Assembly (NCBI RefSeq): GCF_937912035.1
Contig: NZ_CALDPF010000026.1
Coordinates: forward strand, 1 to 41,023
DNA: 41,023 nt
From: an uncultured Bacteroides sp.
GTDB taxonomy: Bacteria; Bacteroidota; Bacteroidia; Bacteroidales; Bacteroidaceae
Direction of reading: 5' to 3'
Shown in pieces: positions 7,265-15,824 of the stretch. Position 1 is the stretch's first letter; every line of letters begins with the position of its first letter. The translations under genes and the position numbers were made by a program. The notes below the pieces were generated by a model. That model ran no database searches, was not told the DNA's origin, and saw nothing but the letters and a program-made list of their open reading frames with translations.

Positions 7265-9949
7265 TCAAAAATTCAGTTTAAAAGTTTCATTTACAGGTTT
7301 ATCAAAACTAATCTCTTCTTCCAGCTTAAATTTTTCTCTAATTCGTCTGTTCTTAGTTTTAATCATAAACGGAACATTGGAACGTATCAATAATATTTCA
7401 TCAGAATACTCCAATGTTATATCACCTTTCATACCCTCATTACACATTACAATAAAATCATCATTCTCTACCAACTCTCCATTTCCAACATATAATACTT
7501 TCTTCATTTTAGTATCCGCAAATACAGCCAAATCTCCAATAAAAGCCATACCTTCTTTTATTTCAGCTTTACCTTTAGTTGAATTTCCAAAAATATAAGT
7601 TCCTCCATCATTATCTGTTACTCTTACCGCTGCTGATGTTGAAACAGAAGAAACAGACAGACGTTCAACAGAAGTGATTACACCACCATCCTTTTTTGAA
7701 GATGGTTCATACACCGCAATGAATGGGAACTTATCCGCTGGTCCCTCCATACGAATAGAAACAAGTGGAACTTTTTTCATACGATAAGAAGATATGGCTG
7801 TTTTAGCATCAAGACCCAAAGCAGTATAATAACTGACTCCAGATGTGGAAGGCATCCACATATTCATATAGCCAGGACCTGCCGGTAAATTTTCTACAGA
7901 AAAAACAGCATGTACACCTTTATTATACGCACCTGTTGTACGAACAGAACTAAAATAGCGAAAACCAGGATAATCCTTTCCAATTGTGGGATATGACACT
8001 TCAGAAGACATTTTTATTTCACTACCCGAAAAGTCATACAGTTCAACCCTATCACCGATATTATGATATAAATAATCATTGCAGGCTAAATTGCTTGAGC
8101 GATAAAGATCCACATAAAAACCATGTTTTTCATCTATACGGAAGATAGACATCAAACGTTCCTGATTAGTTTTTGTAAATCCTTCAAAATACTTTGTATA
8201 AGTATACGAAATATGATCCGATAAAGCATCCTGTCCAACCTTTGGCTCCATAGACAATAATTCTATTGCTCCAATTTCCTTTTTCCCTCCAGAACCTAAA
8301 AAAGGTTTAAGAGAATAAGAATTTCCTCCTGCAACAACAGTATTATGTGCTCCCCACTGAGTATAATAATTTACATGCAATGGATGTTCGTATGTAGGCC
8401 CATTACCTGGATCAATACCCATAACAGTACCATTTCCATACAATTCCATACTCATCCCATTAGAATGATTATGATTATATGATGCCCCTTGTACTACAAA
8501 CATAAGACCATTTTTAACATCCATACCATTTCTTTGCAAATAACAAGAAGCAAAATCCAGTTTCTCTGCACGTTTCCATAAATTATTTGAAGAAGATTCA
8601 CCTTCAGGCAGTTGAGGTAGATAACAAAGTAATCCTGTTATTCCTGTTTTAGAACGATCATATCCGACACGAGATTTAAACAGACAAGCAGCATTCTCAA
8701 GTTCAGGCAAAACAGGCAAAGCATATTTCCGCGCCATTTTAATGGCTATTTCAAGGCATTCCATACTTTGCATCGGACGCCCGGTATCACCAAAAGCAGA
8801 AACAGTCATATCAGGAAAAGAATATTTCAGCATTACATAAGCAGCCTTCAATAATACCGGATATTCTTTAAACACTTCATAACCATTATTTTCCAGCATC
8901 AAAGCAGCCTCCATCAATTTAGATACAGGATAATTATGATATCCGCCCGGTTCCTTCCAATGTCCATCAGGAGTAAACCAGATTTTAGTAGCAGAAGGTA
9001 AAGACAACTGTCCGCATCCATTTGAGACAGTATCATTTTTCAAATAAAAATCCAAATAATAATCACGTTTGGATTTATCAGATAAAGATAAAGCGGCAGC
9101 TACCAATGTCGAACTCTCAGCTGCAAACCAGTTATTAGTAGCGTATCCTCTAAAAGATAAAGTCCATGCGATACGTTCGAACACCTTCTCATAATTTTCC
9201 AAAGAATATCCATTTTCTTTCAAATATGGAAACAAGAAATCATACGCCAGGATTAACGGTTTAGAATTCTCATCACCTAATGTCTGAATATTAAGAAACC
9301 CTACCCTTCCAGGTCCTTCAATAGGATATTGCCAAACGGCTGCATTAACCCATTGATTTAGGATATCTGCTGCGAATTTGGCATAATCTTTATCGCCAGT
9401 AATCCAATAGAGAACAGCTGACTCGTATGCTAATTCATTTATTTCACCATTTATCTTAGATACATATTGCTGGGGATCAACCATCTCAAACTGTTTGGTT
9501 GATGGATTCAACAAATTCATTATCATAGAAGTATCTTGCGGAACAATATCCTCAATTTCAGGAGCCACATAAGGTTTACCTTCTGGAGTGATAGGGACAC
9601 GTTTATGTGACGATACACGAATAGTAGGCACCGGTGCATCCCCTTTATATTCAACAAGACGTGTTCCCTCACGATCAGCTACAAAATGAGTATAACGTTT
9701 TCCAGGCACTCTATTCATCAAATAACGATCGAGAATCCAATTTGGATCTGTCTTATGTCGTTTTACATATACATCCAAGTGTCCTTTAAGATTCTTAAAA
9801 ATCGAATTAGCCCATTCTTCTTTCTCTATTTTATCAATGACAATAGACTTTTCATCATTACGAATCAAAATATGCGGATGATTTTCCGCCATTACCTGTA
9901 CAAATGGGACTAAAAATATTATACTAACCTGAAACAATATATTTTTCAT
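7265..9949 (-). CDS. Heparinase II/III-fold polysaccharide lyase
   Basis: This 894-residue protein has a signal peptide ending near VMA (residue 20), an alpha/alpha toroid in the N-terminal half, and a heparinase II/III-type beta-sandwich (about 465-760). Likely active-site residues are N273 in NNWFAAESS, H338 and Y340 in GGYHNYP, H493/H495 in YNHNHSNG and H535 in AHNTV. These match the layout of PL12/15/17/21/33-type lyases. The length of nearly 900 residues argues against a simple PL12 or PL21 enzyme and is closer to PL15 or PL33; I cannot choose between them. It would eliminate across a uronic acid linkage in the periplasm. The neighbours (two PL8 lyases, GH105, KdgF-like cupin) support a shared uronate-containing substrate. 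A hairpin separates it from the upstream GH105 gene. Confidence 0.85.
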   Translation of the reverse strand: MKNILFQVSIIFLVPFVQVMAENHPHILIRNDEKSIVIDKIEKEEWANSIFKNLKGHLDVYVKRHKTDPNWILDRYLMNRVPGKRYTHFVADREGTRLVEYKGDAPVPTIRVSSHKRVPITPEGKPYVAPEIEDIVPQDTSMIMNLLNPSTKQFEMVDPQQYVSKINGEINELAYESAVLYWITGDKDYAKFAADILNQWVNAAVWQYPIEGPGRVGFLNIQTLGDENSKPLILAYDFLFPYLKENGYSLENYEKVFERIAWTLSFRGYATNNWFAAESSTLVAAALSLSDKSKRDYYLDFYLKNDTVSNGCGQLSLPSATKIWFTPDGHWKEPGGYHNYPVSKLMEAALMLENNGYEVFKEYPVLLKAAYVMLKYSFPDMTVSAFGDTGRPMQSMECLEIAIKMARKYALPVLPELENAACLFKSRVGYDRSKTGITGLLCYLPQLPEGESSSNNLWKRAEKLDFASCYLQRNGMDVKNGLMFVVQGASYNHNHSNGMSMELYGNGTVMGIDPGNGPTYEHPLHVNYYTQWGAHNTVVAGGNSYSLKPFLGSGGKKEIGAIELLSMEPKVGQDALSDHISYTYTKYFEGFTKTNQERLMSIFRIDEKHGFYVDLYRSSNLACNDYLYHNIGDRVELYDFSGSEIKMSSEVSYPTIGKDYPGFRYFSSVRTTGAYNKGVHAVFSVENLPAGPGYMNMWMPSTSGVSYYTALGLDAKTAISSYRMKKVPLVSIRMEGPADKFPFIAVYEPSSKKDGGVITSVERLSVSSVSTSAAVRVTDNDGGTYIFGNSTKGKAEIKEGMAFIGDLAVFADTKMKKVLYVGNGELVENDDFIVMCNEGMKGDITLEYSDEILLIRSNVPFMIKTKNRRIREKFKLEEEISFDKPVNETFKLNF

Positions 9950-10041
9950 AATCTAGATATTAAAAGAAAAAATCATTTTTAACTATAACGTTCGCTATTA
10001 TTTTATCACAATGAATAAACTCACCATTTATACACATATAA

Positions 10042-10067
10042 GAGCGCATGCAAATCTGCATACGCTC
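10042..10067. terminator. Hairpin between GH105 and the heparinase-fold lyase
   Basis: GAGCG pairs with CGCTC and ATGCA with TGCAT, separated by one C/A mismatch, around a 4-nt loop (AATC). It lies about 45 nt past the GH105 stop on the minus strand and is followed there by an AT-rich tract. It could partly terminate or process the transcript, giving higher GH105 than lyase expression. Confidence 0.5.
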
Positions 10068-10110
10068 CATTTATAAATAATTTTTGTTATAAAAGACACG
10101 GCTTTTAATT

Positions 10111-11277
10111 CTAATCGCACAATTTGTAAATTTCACAGGCAGCCATAAGGAAAGCACCCGGTCCATAAAGTTCCGTCATTTCTCGTGTCACTTTCTTAGG
10201 ATCAGCCCCAATAGGCTGTACCCAACATAATTTTCCATCAGAGCCTACAGCATCAGTCAATGCCTGCCAGCCTTTTTTAACAACAGGTAAGAATTTACTT
10301 GCAGACAAATAACCACTGTTAATACCAAAAGCCAAACCGTAAACAATAAAACCAGTCGAACTTGTTTCTGGTGAAGGATAGCTGTCCGGATCCAACAAAC
10401 TAGCATGCCAATATCCATCTTTACCTTGCAGCTCAGCCAAACGTGTAGCAAACTCTACAAATAATGCTTCATAAAAAGGTTTGAATTCAGTATCAGCATC
10501 AGGTAAGGTTTTCAATATTTCAGCAAGACCTGCAATTACCCAACCATTACCACGTCCCCAAAATACTTTCTTACCATTTTCTTCACGTTTGTCGAAATAA
10601 CGGCTATCACGATAAAACATTTTCTCCTCTTTATCATAAAGATGATTGTAGGTAGCCTTAAACTCAGCATCCATAAAATGCATATATTTTCGGTTTTCCG
10701 TCAAGCTATAAAGACGAGTATACACAGCTGGAGCCATAAACAGAGCATCGCACCATGTCCAGCGTTCTTGACGTAATTTAGGAATTCTAAAATCAACACT
10801 TCCATTAGAAGGATGTCCTACTAACCACTCCGTACGGGCCAGCGTAGGCTCCAGCATATTTTTATCTTTGAACTTATTGTATAGATCTATGTATGTCTGC
10901 GCTACACAAAAATCATCAGCATGATACATACGGTTCCCCAATTGCCAACGCTGTCCAGAAAAAGTCTTCTTCATCCAGTTGTAATAAGTGGAATCTCCGG
11001 AGAGTTCAGCCCAATCACACAATCCCATATACCAAGCACCGGCAACCCATCCTCTCTGATCTTTCGCTCCATGTCTGGTATTAGGAAATTCCTTTATCTG
11101 CCAGTCTGCCACTTTCTTACCCAATTCTTCAACAACCTGCCTACTCCATACTTTCTCCCCTTTTGTTTCAGATATCTGGGTTAAATCAATACCATTCATG
11201 TCATTAAATGAATAAGCAGTCAATACTCCTGCGGACATACAAACAGCCGCACAATAAATTCTAATTAATGTTTTCAT
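10111..11277 (-). CDS. GH105 family unsaturated glycuronyl hydrolase
   Basis: This 388-residue protein has the size of the single-domain (alpha/alpha)6 GH88/GH105 fold, with an N-terminal signal peptide (about 1-23). Diagnostic segments are MYHADDFCVAQ (117-127), TWCDALFMAP (174-183, D177 a likely catalytic acid), WGRGNGW (240-246), YWHASLLD (289-296) and PETSSTGF (303-310). The WGRGNGW motif favours GH105 over GH88. Such enzymes remove the 4,5-unsaturated uronate left at the non-reducing end by lyases, through hydration of the double bond. It is the first gene of the minus-strand lyase cluster, behind a good TAnnTTTG promoter, so it fits as the step after the lyases and before the KdgF-like cupin. 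Sugar specificity (glucuronate or galacturonate) is open. Confidence 0.9.
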   Translation of the reverse strand: MKTLIRIYCAAVCMSAGVLTAYSFNDMNGIDLTQISETKGEKVWSRQVVEELGKKVADWQIKEFPNTRHGAKDQRGWVAGAWYMGLCDWAELSGDSTYYNWMKKTFSGQRWQLGNRMYHADDFCVAQTYIDLYNKFKDKNMLEPTLARTEWLVGHPSNGSVDFRIPKLRQERWTWCDALFMAPAVYTRLYSLTENRKYMHFMDAEFKATYNHLYDKEEKMFYRDSRYFDKREENGKKVFWGRGNGWVIAGLAEILKTLPDADTEFKPFYEALFVEFATRLAELQGKDGYWHASLLDPDSYPSPETSSTGFIVYGLAFGINSGYLSASKFLPVVKKGWQALTDAVGSDGKLCWVQPIGADPKKVTREMTELYGPGAFLMAACEIYKLCD

Positions 11278-11306
11278 AGATAGAAATATTTATCAATTAT
11301 AATTCA

Positions 11307-11314
11307 CAAAGATA
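11307..11314 (-). promoter_or_regulatory. -7 element TAnnTTTG of the lyase cluster
   Basis: The minus strand reads TATCTTTG, an exact -7 consensus, 30 nt upstream of the GH105 start. The -33 position holds only ATTG with an 18-nt spacer, so an activator may be needed. No other convincing promoter is visible within the cluster down to 2397. Confidence 0.55.
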
Positions 11315-11389
11315 CAAGCATTTTTGAATTCACAATAACATTAAGCCATAAAGTTTTCCACATTTACAAAAAGCCAATATAGCCAATTA

Positions 11390-11791
11390 TTAAGCTATTC
11401 CAAGTAGTTCTATCTCAAAGATAAGTGTTGAGAAACCTGGAATAGGCCCTGAAGTGCGTGTTCCATACCCAAGATTGTATGGAATATACACCATCCACCT
11501 GTCGCCCACATGCATCTGTTTTAAAGCTATACGCCAACCGTCAATCACATCAGTCAGTCTCAACGCCTCAGGGCAATTACGTTTCCATGAATTATCAAAC
11601 TCTCTACCGTTTATAAGCGTACCACGATAATGTACAGTTACTATACTTCTATCAACCGGCGATACCTTGCCGTCTCCACTGTTGATAACTCTATAAAGTA
11701 TGCCCGAAGGATGTTGCACCACACCTTCCTCAGCAGATATTTCCTTCAGAAATTCCTGATTCTTTATCTTGTACTCTTCTTTTTTTGCCAT
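11390..11791 (-). CDS. FKBP-type peptidyl-prolyl cis-trans isomerase
   Basis: This 133-residue protein has a helical N-terminal part (about 1-40) followed by one FKBP domain. Family landmarks are VTVHYRGTLINGREFDNSW, WRIALKQMHVGDRW, YIPYNLGYGTRTSGPIPG and the closing strand LIFEIELLGI. FKBPs isomerise X-Pro bonds and often act as chaperones. No signal peptide is visible if translation starts at the ATG at 11791. A TTG eight codons upstream would place the start inside the -7 promoter element and is rejected. The gene has its own promoter right after the terminator of the etf operon. A broken copy of its 5' half lies at 2036-2256 on the far side of the lyase cluster. Confidence 0.92.
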   Translation of the reverse strand: MAKKEEYKIKNQEFLKEISAEEGVVQHPSGILYRVINSGDGKVSPVDRSIVTVHYRGTLINGREFDNSWKRNCPEALRLTDVIDGWRIALKQMHVGDRWMVYIPYNLGYGTRTSGPIPGFSTLIFEIELLGIA

Positions 11792-11812
11792 AAATACGTT
11801 TTTTATTCTGTA

Positions 11813-11842
11813 CAAAGATATAAACAGAGAAGTAAAAACAAA
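11813..11842 (-). promoter_or_regulatory. Consensus Bacteroidales promoter of the FKBP gene
   Basis: The minus strand has TTTG (11839-11842), an 18-nt spacer, and TATCTTTG (11813-11820), a full match to the -33/-7 consensus. The -33 element sits inside the T-run of the upstream operon's terminator. Confidence 0.7.
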
Positions 11843-11884
11843 AAAAATCGGAGGACAAGATATTTACAATACCAAGTCCTCCGA
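11840..11884 (-). terminator. Intrinsic terminator of the etfB-etfA-acyl-CoA dehydrogenase operon
   Basis: TCGGAGGAC (11848-11856) and GTCCTCCGA (11876-11884) form a perfect 9-bp, GC-rich stem with a 19-nt loop. On the minus strand it is followed at once by a run of eight T. It starts about 20 nt after the dehydrogenase stop codon. Confidence 0.85.
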
Positions 11885-11905
11885 AAACTATTTATTCTTC
11901 AGATA

Positions 11906-13612
11906 TTATTTTCTGTAATTCAGAAGTTCTTCAGCACTGAACTTACGGATAAAGTTGAAATGCTTTTCAACTTCCGACTCAGCATAGTTAACATATACGT
12001 TAAGTGACTGAGCGAACAGTTCAGGAGCCTTAGTAGCATCCTGCAGCAACAGATGACTCATTACGCACACTGCAGACATTTCGTAAAGACGACGTGAAAC
12101 GAAATCAAGCAATTCCTGGTTCATAGCTTCTTTCACTGCATTAGTACAAGCCTCAAGTTTGCGAGTCATGTCTTTAATTCTGTTCATATAGCCTTCGAAT
12201 TCAGGAGCGCAAGGAATCAGTTCATACTCATGAAGAGTAGCCGCATAAGCGCCGTTTGTTACATAACGGATAGCAGCAACAGTCTGTAACTGAGTAGTTC
12301 CTTCGTAGATACTTGTGATACGTGCATCACGATAAATACGCTGGCAAGCATATTCCATCATGAAACCAGAACCACCATGTACCTGAATACAGTCGTATGC
12401 ATTCTGATTGGCATATTCAGAGTTCATACCCTTGGCAAGAGGAGTGAAGCTGTCGGCCAATTTAGCATACTTCTTCTGTTCCTGACGTTCTTCCGGAGTA
12501 AGTTTACGTTCTCGTGCAATATCATCAAGAGCCTTATAGATATCCACATAACGTGCTGTCTGATACAAAAGAGCACGACCTGCATCAAGTTTAGCTTTGA
12601 TAGTAGCCAGCATATCATATACAGCAGGGAATTCGATGATAGCCTTACCGAACTGCTTACGATCCTTAGCATAAGCCAAAGCTTCATTGTACGCTGCCTG
12701 GCTCAGACCTACTGACTGAGCAGCAATACCAAGACGGGCACCGTTCATAAGAGCCATAACGTACTTGATAAGTCCCAACTTGCGTTCACCGCAAAGTTCA
12801 GCTTTTGCATTCTTGTAAACAAGCTCGCATGTAGGAGAACCGTGGATACCAAGTTTGTTTTCTATACGGCGTACATCTACCCCACCGTCGTTCTTGTCAT
12901 AAATAAACATAGAAAGACCACGACCGTCGTGTGTACCTTCTTCCGAACGTGCAAGTACAAGGTGCAAGTTTGCGTCACCATTAGTGATGAAACGCTTAAC
13001 ACCATTCAGACGCCAGCAGTTGTTAGCCTCATCGTATGTTGCCTTAAGCATAACGCTCTGAAGGTCGGAACCTGCATCCGGCTCTGTCAAGTCCATAGAC
13101 ATTGTTTCACCTGCACAGATACGAGGGATGAAGCGGCTGTGCTGGTCTTCATTACCGAACTCATAAAGAGTCTCGATACAGTCCTGAAGAGACCAGATAT
13201 TACCGAAACCGGCATCAGCCTGTGCAACGATTTCCGCACACATAGTATATGGAGTGATAGGGAAATTAAGACCACCGTAACGGCGAGGCATAGTCATACC
13301 GTTAAGTCCGGCTTTAACCATAGCATCAAGGTTAGCTTTTGTACCAGATGCATATTCCACACGTCCGTTTGCACAGTGAGGACCTTCCTCGTCAACGCCT
13401 TCAGCATTGGCAGCAATCACCTCACCTGTAATTTCGCCTGTTATTTCAAGCACTTTATCATATGAATCGATTGCATCAGCATAGTCCTGTGGTGCATAAT
13501 CGTATTCTTCTTTATCTCTATAATCGCGTTCTTTCAACTGACAGATACGCTCCATCAACGGATTGTTCAAGTGAAACTTGAGTTCCGGATGTTCTGTATA
13601 AAAGTTTGCCAT
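11906..13612 (-). CDS. Acyl-CoA dehydrogenase (long form)
   Basis: This 568-residue FAD-dependent dehydrogenase oxidises an acyl-CoA to the 2-enoyl-CoA and passes electrons to ETF. Landmarks are the flavin-contact motif DLTEPDAGSDLQ, VHGGSGFMMEYACQRIYRDA, and IYEGTTQLQ carrying the catalytic glutamate. It is about 180 residues longer than classical short-chain enzymes: an N-terminal extension of some 60 residues and a C-terminal helical extension of about 110. This long form is common in Bacteroidetes. Its ATG overlaps the etfA stop by one base, so the three genes form a coupled operon. The acyl chain length it uses cannot be told from the sequence. It is cytoplasmic. Confidence 0.93.
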   Translation of the reverse strand: MANFYTEHPELKFHLNNPLMERICQLKERDYRDKEEYDYAPQDYADAIDSYDKVLEITGEITGEVIAANAEGVDEEGPHCANGRVEYASGTKANLDAMVKAGLNGMTMPRRYGGLNFPITPYTMCAEIVAQADAGFGNIWSLQDCIETLYEFGNEDQHSRFIPRICAGETMSMDLTEPDAGSDLQSVMLKATYDEANNCWRLNGVKRFITNGDANLHLVLARSEEGTHDGRGLSMFIYDKNDGGVDVRRIENKLGIHGSPTCELVYKNAKAELCGERKLGLIKYVMALMNGARLGIAAQSVGLSQAAYNEALAYAKDRKQFGKAIIEFPAVYDMLATIKAKLDAGRALLYQTARYVDIYKALDDIARERKLTPEERQEQKKYAKLADSFTPLAKGMNSEYANQNAYDCIQVHGGSGFMMEYACQRIYRDARITSIYEGTTQLQTVAAIRYVTNGAYAATLHEYELIPCAPEFEGYMNRIKDMTRKLEACTNAVKEAMNQELLDFVSRRLYEMSAVCVMSHLLLQDATKAPELFAQSLNVYVNYAESEVEKHFNFIRKFSAEELLNYRK

Positions 13613-14631
13613 TATTTACTGTTTTTCTTATAATACTTAATCATTTTCGGAATCACTTCTTCCACTGTTCCGTTAATCACATAGTCTGCAATCGCATTGA
13701 TAGGAGCATTCTCATCATTGTTTACAGATATGATGATACCTGCATCCTGCATACCTGCAATGTGCTGAATCTGACCAGAGATACCACATGCGATATACAA
13801 TTTAGGATGAACAGTCACACCTGTCTGTCCAATCTGACGGTCATGATCGCAGAAACCAGCATCTACAGCGGCACGGCTCGCACCAACTTCTGCATGAAGT
13901 TCCTTTGCAAGTTCGAACAACATGTCGAAACCTTCCTTAGAGCCCATACCGTAACCACCGGCGATAACGATAGGAGCACCTTTCAGATTATGTTTGGCTT
14001 TTTCTACGTGGCGGTCGATAACTTTCACTACATAGTCTGTTTCAGGAACAAACTTAGCCACGTCATGACGAATCACTTCACCCTGATAGTTTTCATCAAG
14101 AATTTCTTTCTTCATCACACCCTCACGTACTGTAGCCATCTGAGGACGGTGTTCAGGATTAATGATAGTAGCAACAATGTTACCACCGAAAGCAGGACGA
14201 ATCTGATAAAGCAGATTTTCGTATGTAATACCTGCCTTCTTATCCTCATGACTACCTATTTCCAACTGAGTACAATCGGCAGTCAAACCACTTGTCAATG
14301 CAGAAGAGACACGAGGACCAAGGTCACGACCGATAACGGTAGCACCCATAAGGCAGATCTGTGGTTTTTCCTGCTTGAAAAGATTTACGAGAATAGATGA
14401 ATGAGGAAGAGAAGTATAAGGGAACAGCCCCGGAGCATCGAACACGTGAACACGGTCAACTCCATACGGCAAAACTTGTTTTTCTAAATCAGTAAGGTCG
14501 CTTCCGGCACAAATAGCTTCAAGCTGGCATCCCAACTCATTGGCTAACTTACGACCTTTAGTCAAAAGTTCGAGACTTACATCGGCAACATGGCTGCCTT
14601 CCATCTCACAATATACAAATACATTATTCAT
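13612..14631 (-). CDS. etfA: Electron transfer flavoprotein alpha subunit
   Basis: This 339-residue protein has the N-terminal ETF fold and the conserved C-terminal FAD-binding domain. FAD contacts visible are GASRAAVDAG, QIGQTGVTV, GISGQIQHIAGM and the NNDENAPI segment. With EtfB it carries electrons between the acyl-CoA dehydrogenase and a further partner. The gene lies between etfB (4-bp gap) and the dehydrogenase (1-base overlap), consistent with one stoichiometric complex. Whether this ETF is bifurcating cannot be decided by eye. Confidence 0.95.
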   Translation of the reverse strand: MNNVFVYCEMEGSHVADVSLELLTKGRKLANELGCQLEAICAGSDLTDLEKQVLPYGVDRVHVFDAPGLFPYTSLPHSSILVNLFKQEKPQICLMGATVIGRDLGPRVSSALTSGLTADCTQLEIGSHEDKKAGITYENLLYQIRPAFGGNIVATIINPEHRPQMATVREGVMKKEILDENYQGEVIRHDVAKFVPETDYVVKVIDRHVEKAKHNLKGAPIVIAGGYGMGSKEGFDMLFELAKELHAEVGASRAAVDAGFCDHDRQIGQTGVTVHPKLYIACGISGQIQHIAGMQDAGIIISVNNDENAPINAIADYVINGTVEEVIPKMIKYYKKNSK

Positions 14632-14635
14632 AGTC

Positions 14636-15523
14636 TTATCCTATAGTGTGGTTAGCCAAAAGTTCAACAATAAGGTTTTCTACATCAGCATCACTTCCTG
14701 TGATAGTCTTGCTTTCCTTAGCCTGGAAGATAATGTTTTCAATCTTCTTAACTTTTGTAGGAGAGCCTGACAGACCGCACTGCTTTGTATCACCGTTTAC
14801 GTCAGCTACACTCCATTCAGTGATATTCAGATACGGGCGGCTTTCGTAAAGCGAAGCGTATGGAAGTTCAGCGCCTTCTTTTGTAATGGCAGCCTTTTCC
14901 TGTGCGCCAAGAGCACGTTTATATTTCTGAACCAGTTTCGCATTGCGCGGACGGCAAGGAGCAGCACTACCGTTTACTGTCAATACTATAGGCAATGGAC
15001 CTTCTACAGTTTCCACACCACCGTCGATATGGCGTTTCACACGGATACGTCCGTCTTTCACATCCTGAATTTCCTCTACGTATGTAATCTGAGGCAATCC
15101 CAGTTTTTCAGCTACCTGAGGGCCAACCTGAGCTGTATCACCATCGATAGCCTGACGGCCACCAACTATGATGTCATATTCGCCAATTTTACGAATGGCA
15201 GTTGCAAGAGCATAAGAAGTAGCCAGTGTATCTGCACCAGCAAAAGCACGGTCTGTAAGCAGATATCCATTGTCAGCACCTCTATATAAACCTTCACGAA
15301 TGATTTCTGCAGCACGACCCGGACCCATAGTAAGCATAGTCACAGTAGAACCAGGATGAGCGTCTTTCAGTCTGAGAGCCTGCTCCAAGGCATTCAAGTC
15401 TTCCGGGTTGAAAATTGCCGGAAGAGCAGAGCGGTTAATTGTTCCGTCTGCATTCATGGCATCTTTCCCAACACAACGAGTATCAGGAACTTGTTTTGCC
15501 AATACTACAATTTTTAAACTCAT
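14636..15523 (-). CDS. etfB: Electron transfer flavoprotein beta subunit
   Basis: This 295-residue protein starts with the typical strand MSLKIVVLAKQVPDT and contains NPEDLNALEQALRL and GRQAIDGDTAQVGPQ. The latter motif is the one seen in EtfB proteins paired with butyryl-CoA-type dehydrogenases in anaerobes. It is longer than the usual 250-265 residues. It is the first gene of the operon, with a well-formed promoter about 40 nt upstream. The partner genes etfA and the dehydrogenase follow directly. Confidence 0.95.
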   Translation of the reverse strand: MSLKIVVLAKQVPDTRCVGKDAMNADGTINRSALPAIFNPEDLNALEQALRLKDAHPGSTVTMLTMGPGRAAEIIREGLYRGADNGYLLTDRAFAGADTLATSYALATAIRKIGEYDIIVGGRQAIDGDTAQVGPQVAEKLGLPQITYVEEIQDVKDGRIRVKRHIDGGVETVEGPLPIVLTVNGSAAPCRPRNAKLVQKYKRALGAQEKAAITKEGAELPYASLYESRPYLNITEWSVADVNGDTKQCGLSGSPTKVKKIENIIFQAKESKTITGSDADVENLIVELLANHTIG

Positions 15524-15824
15524 TAGATAAAATATTTTGGTATTAGTAATTTTCTGACGGCAAATTTAATGAAAGCATTTATACTACAAAACGAAATACA
15601 ACAAAATATGCACAAAATGAATAGAAATGAGCAAAAGCTACGATATTTGCCAAAATCATTATTATTAAAGGTTACAGTGTCTTGCATCTGAGTGTATTTT
15701 CTATAAGTTCTTCCTGTTCCATGATATTTAACTTATCGTTATCATGATACTTCTTCGAGTTTTAAATTTAGCACGAAGTATGGGAAAGAGCCATGTAAGT
15801 CAATACACCATTTTTGTAAGCTTT
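15524..15824. other. 301-bp intergenic region between sulfatase and etfB
   Basis: Next to etfB this region holds the etf promoter (15561-15590). Toward the sulfatase end it holds a 7-bp inverted repeat, CATGATA/TATCATG (15720-15726 and 15740-15746), and a 6-bp pair, TACTTC/GAAGTA, nearby. These could end the sulfatase transcript. No gene of useful length is visible in any frame. Confidence 0.5.
15561..15590 (-). promoter_or_regulatory. Bacteroidales promoter of the etf operon
   Basis: The minus strand has TTTG (15587-15590), an 18-nt spacer, and TAAATTTG (15561-15568), matching the -33/-7 consensus. It lies about 38 nt before the etfB ATG. Confidence 0.65.

Noticed and set aside
5079..7268. 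TTG start at 7268 for PL8 lyase B, giving an overlap with the upstream gene
   Set aside because: The ATG at 7250 begins directly at a good signal peptide. The same logic rejects TTG or GTG starts at 5004, 11815, 23045 and 32727.
12842..13465. 207-codon plus-strand open frame
   Set aside because: It lies entirely antisense to the well-supported acyl-CoA dehydrogenase gene and its translation has no domain-like pattern.
13606..14400. 264-codon plus-strand open frame
   Set aside because: It is antisense to etfA. The frame is open because of codon bias of the real gene, and the product is a Cys/His/Thr-rich string without recognisable motifs.
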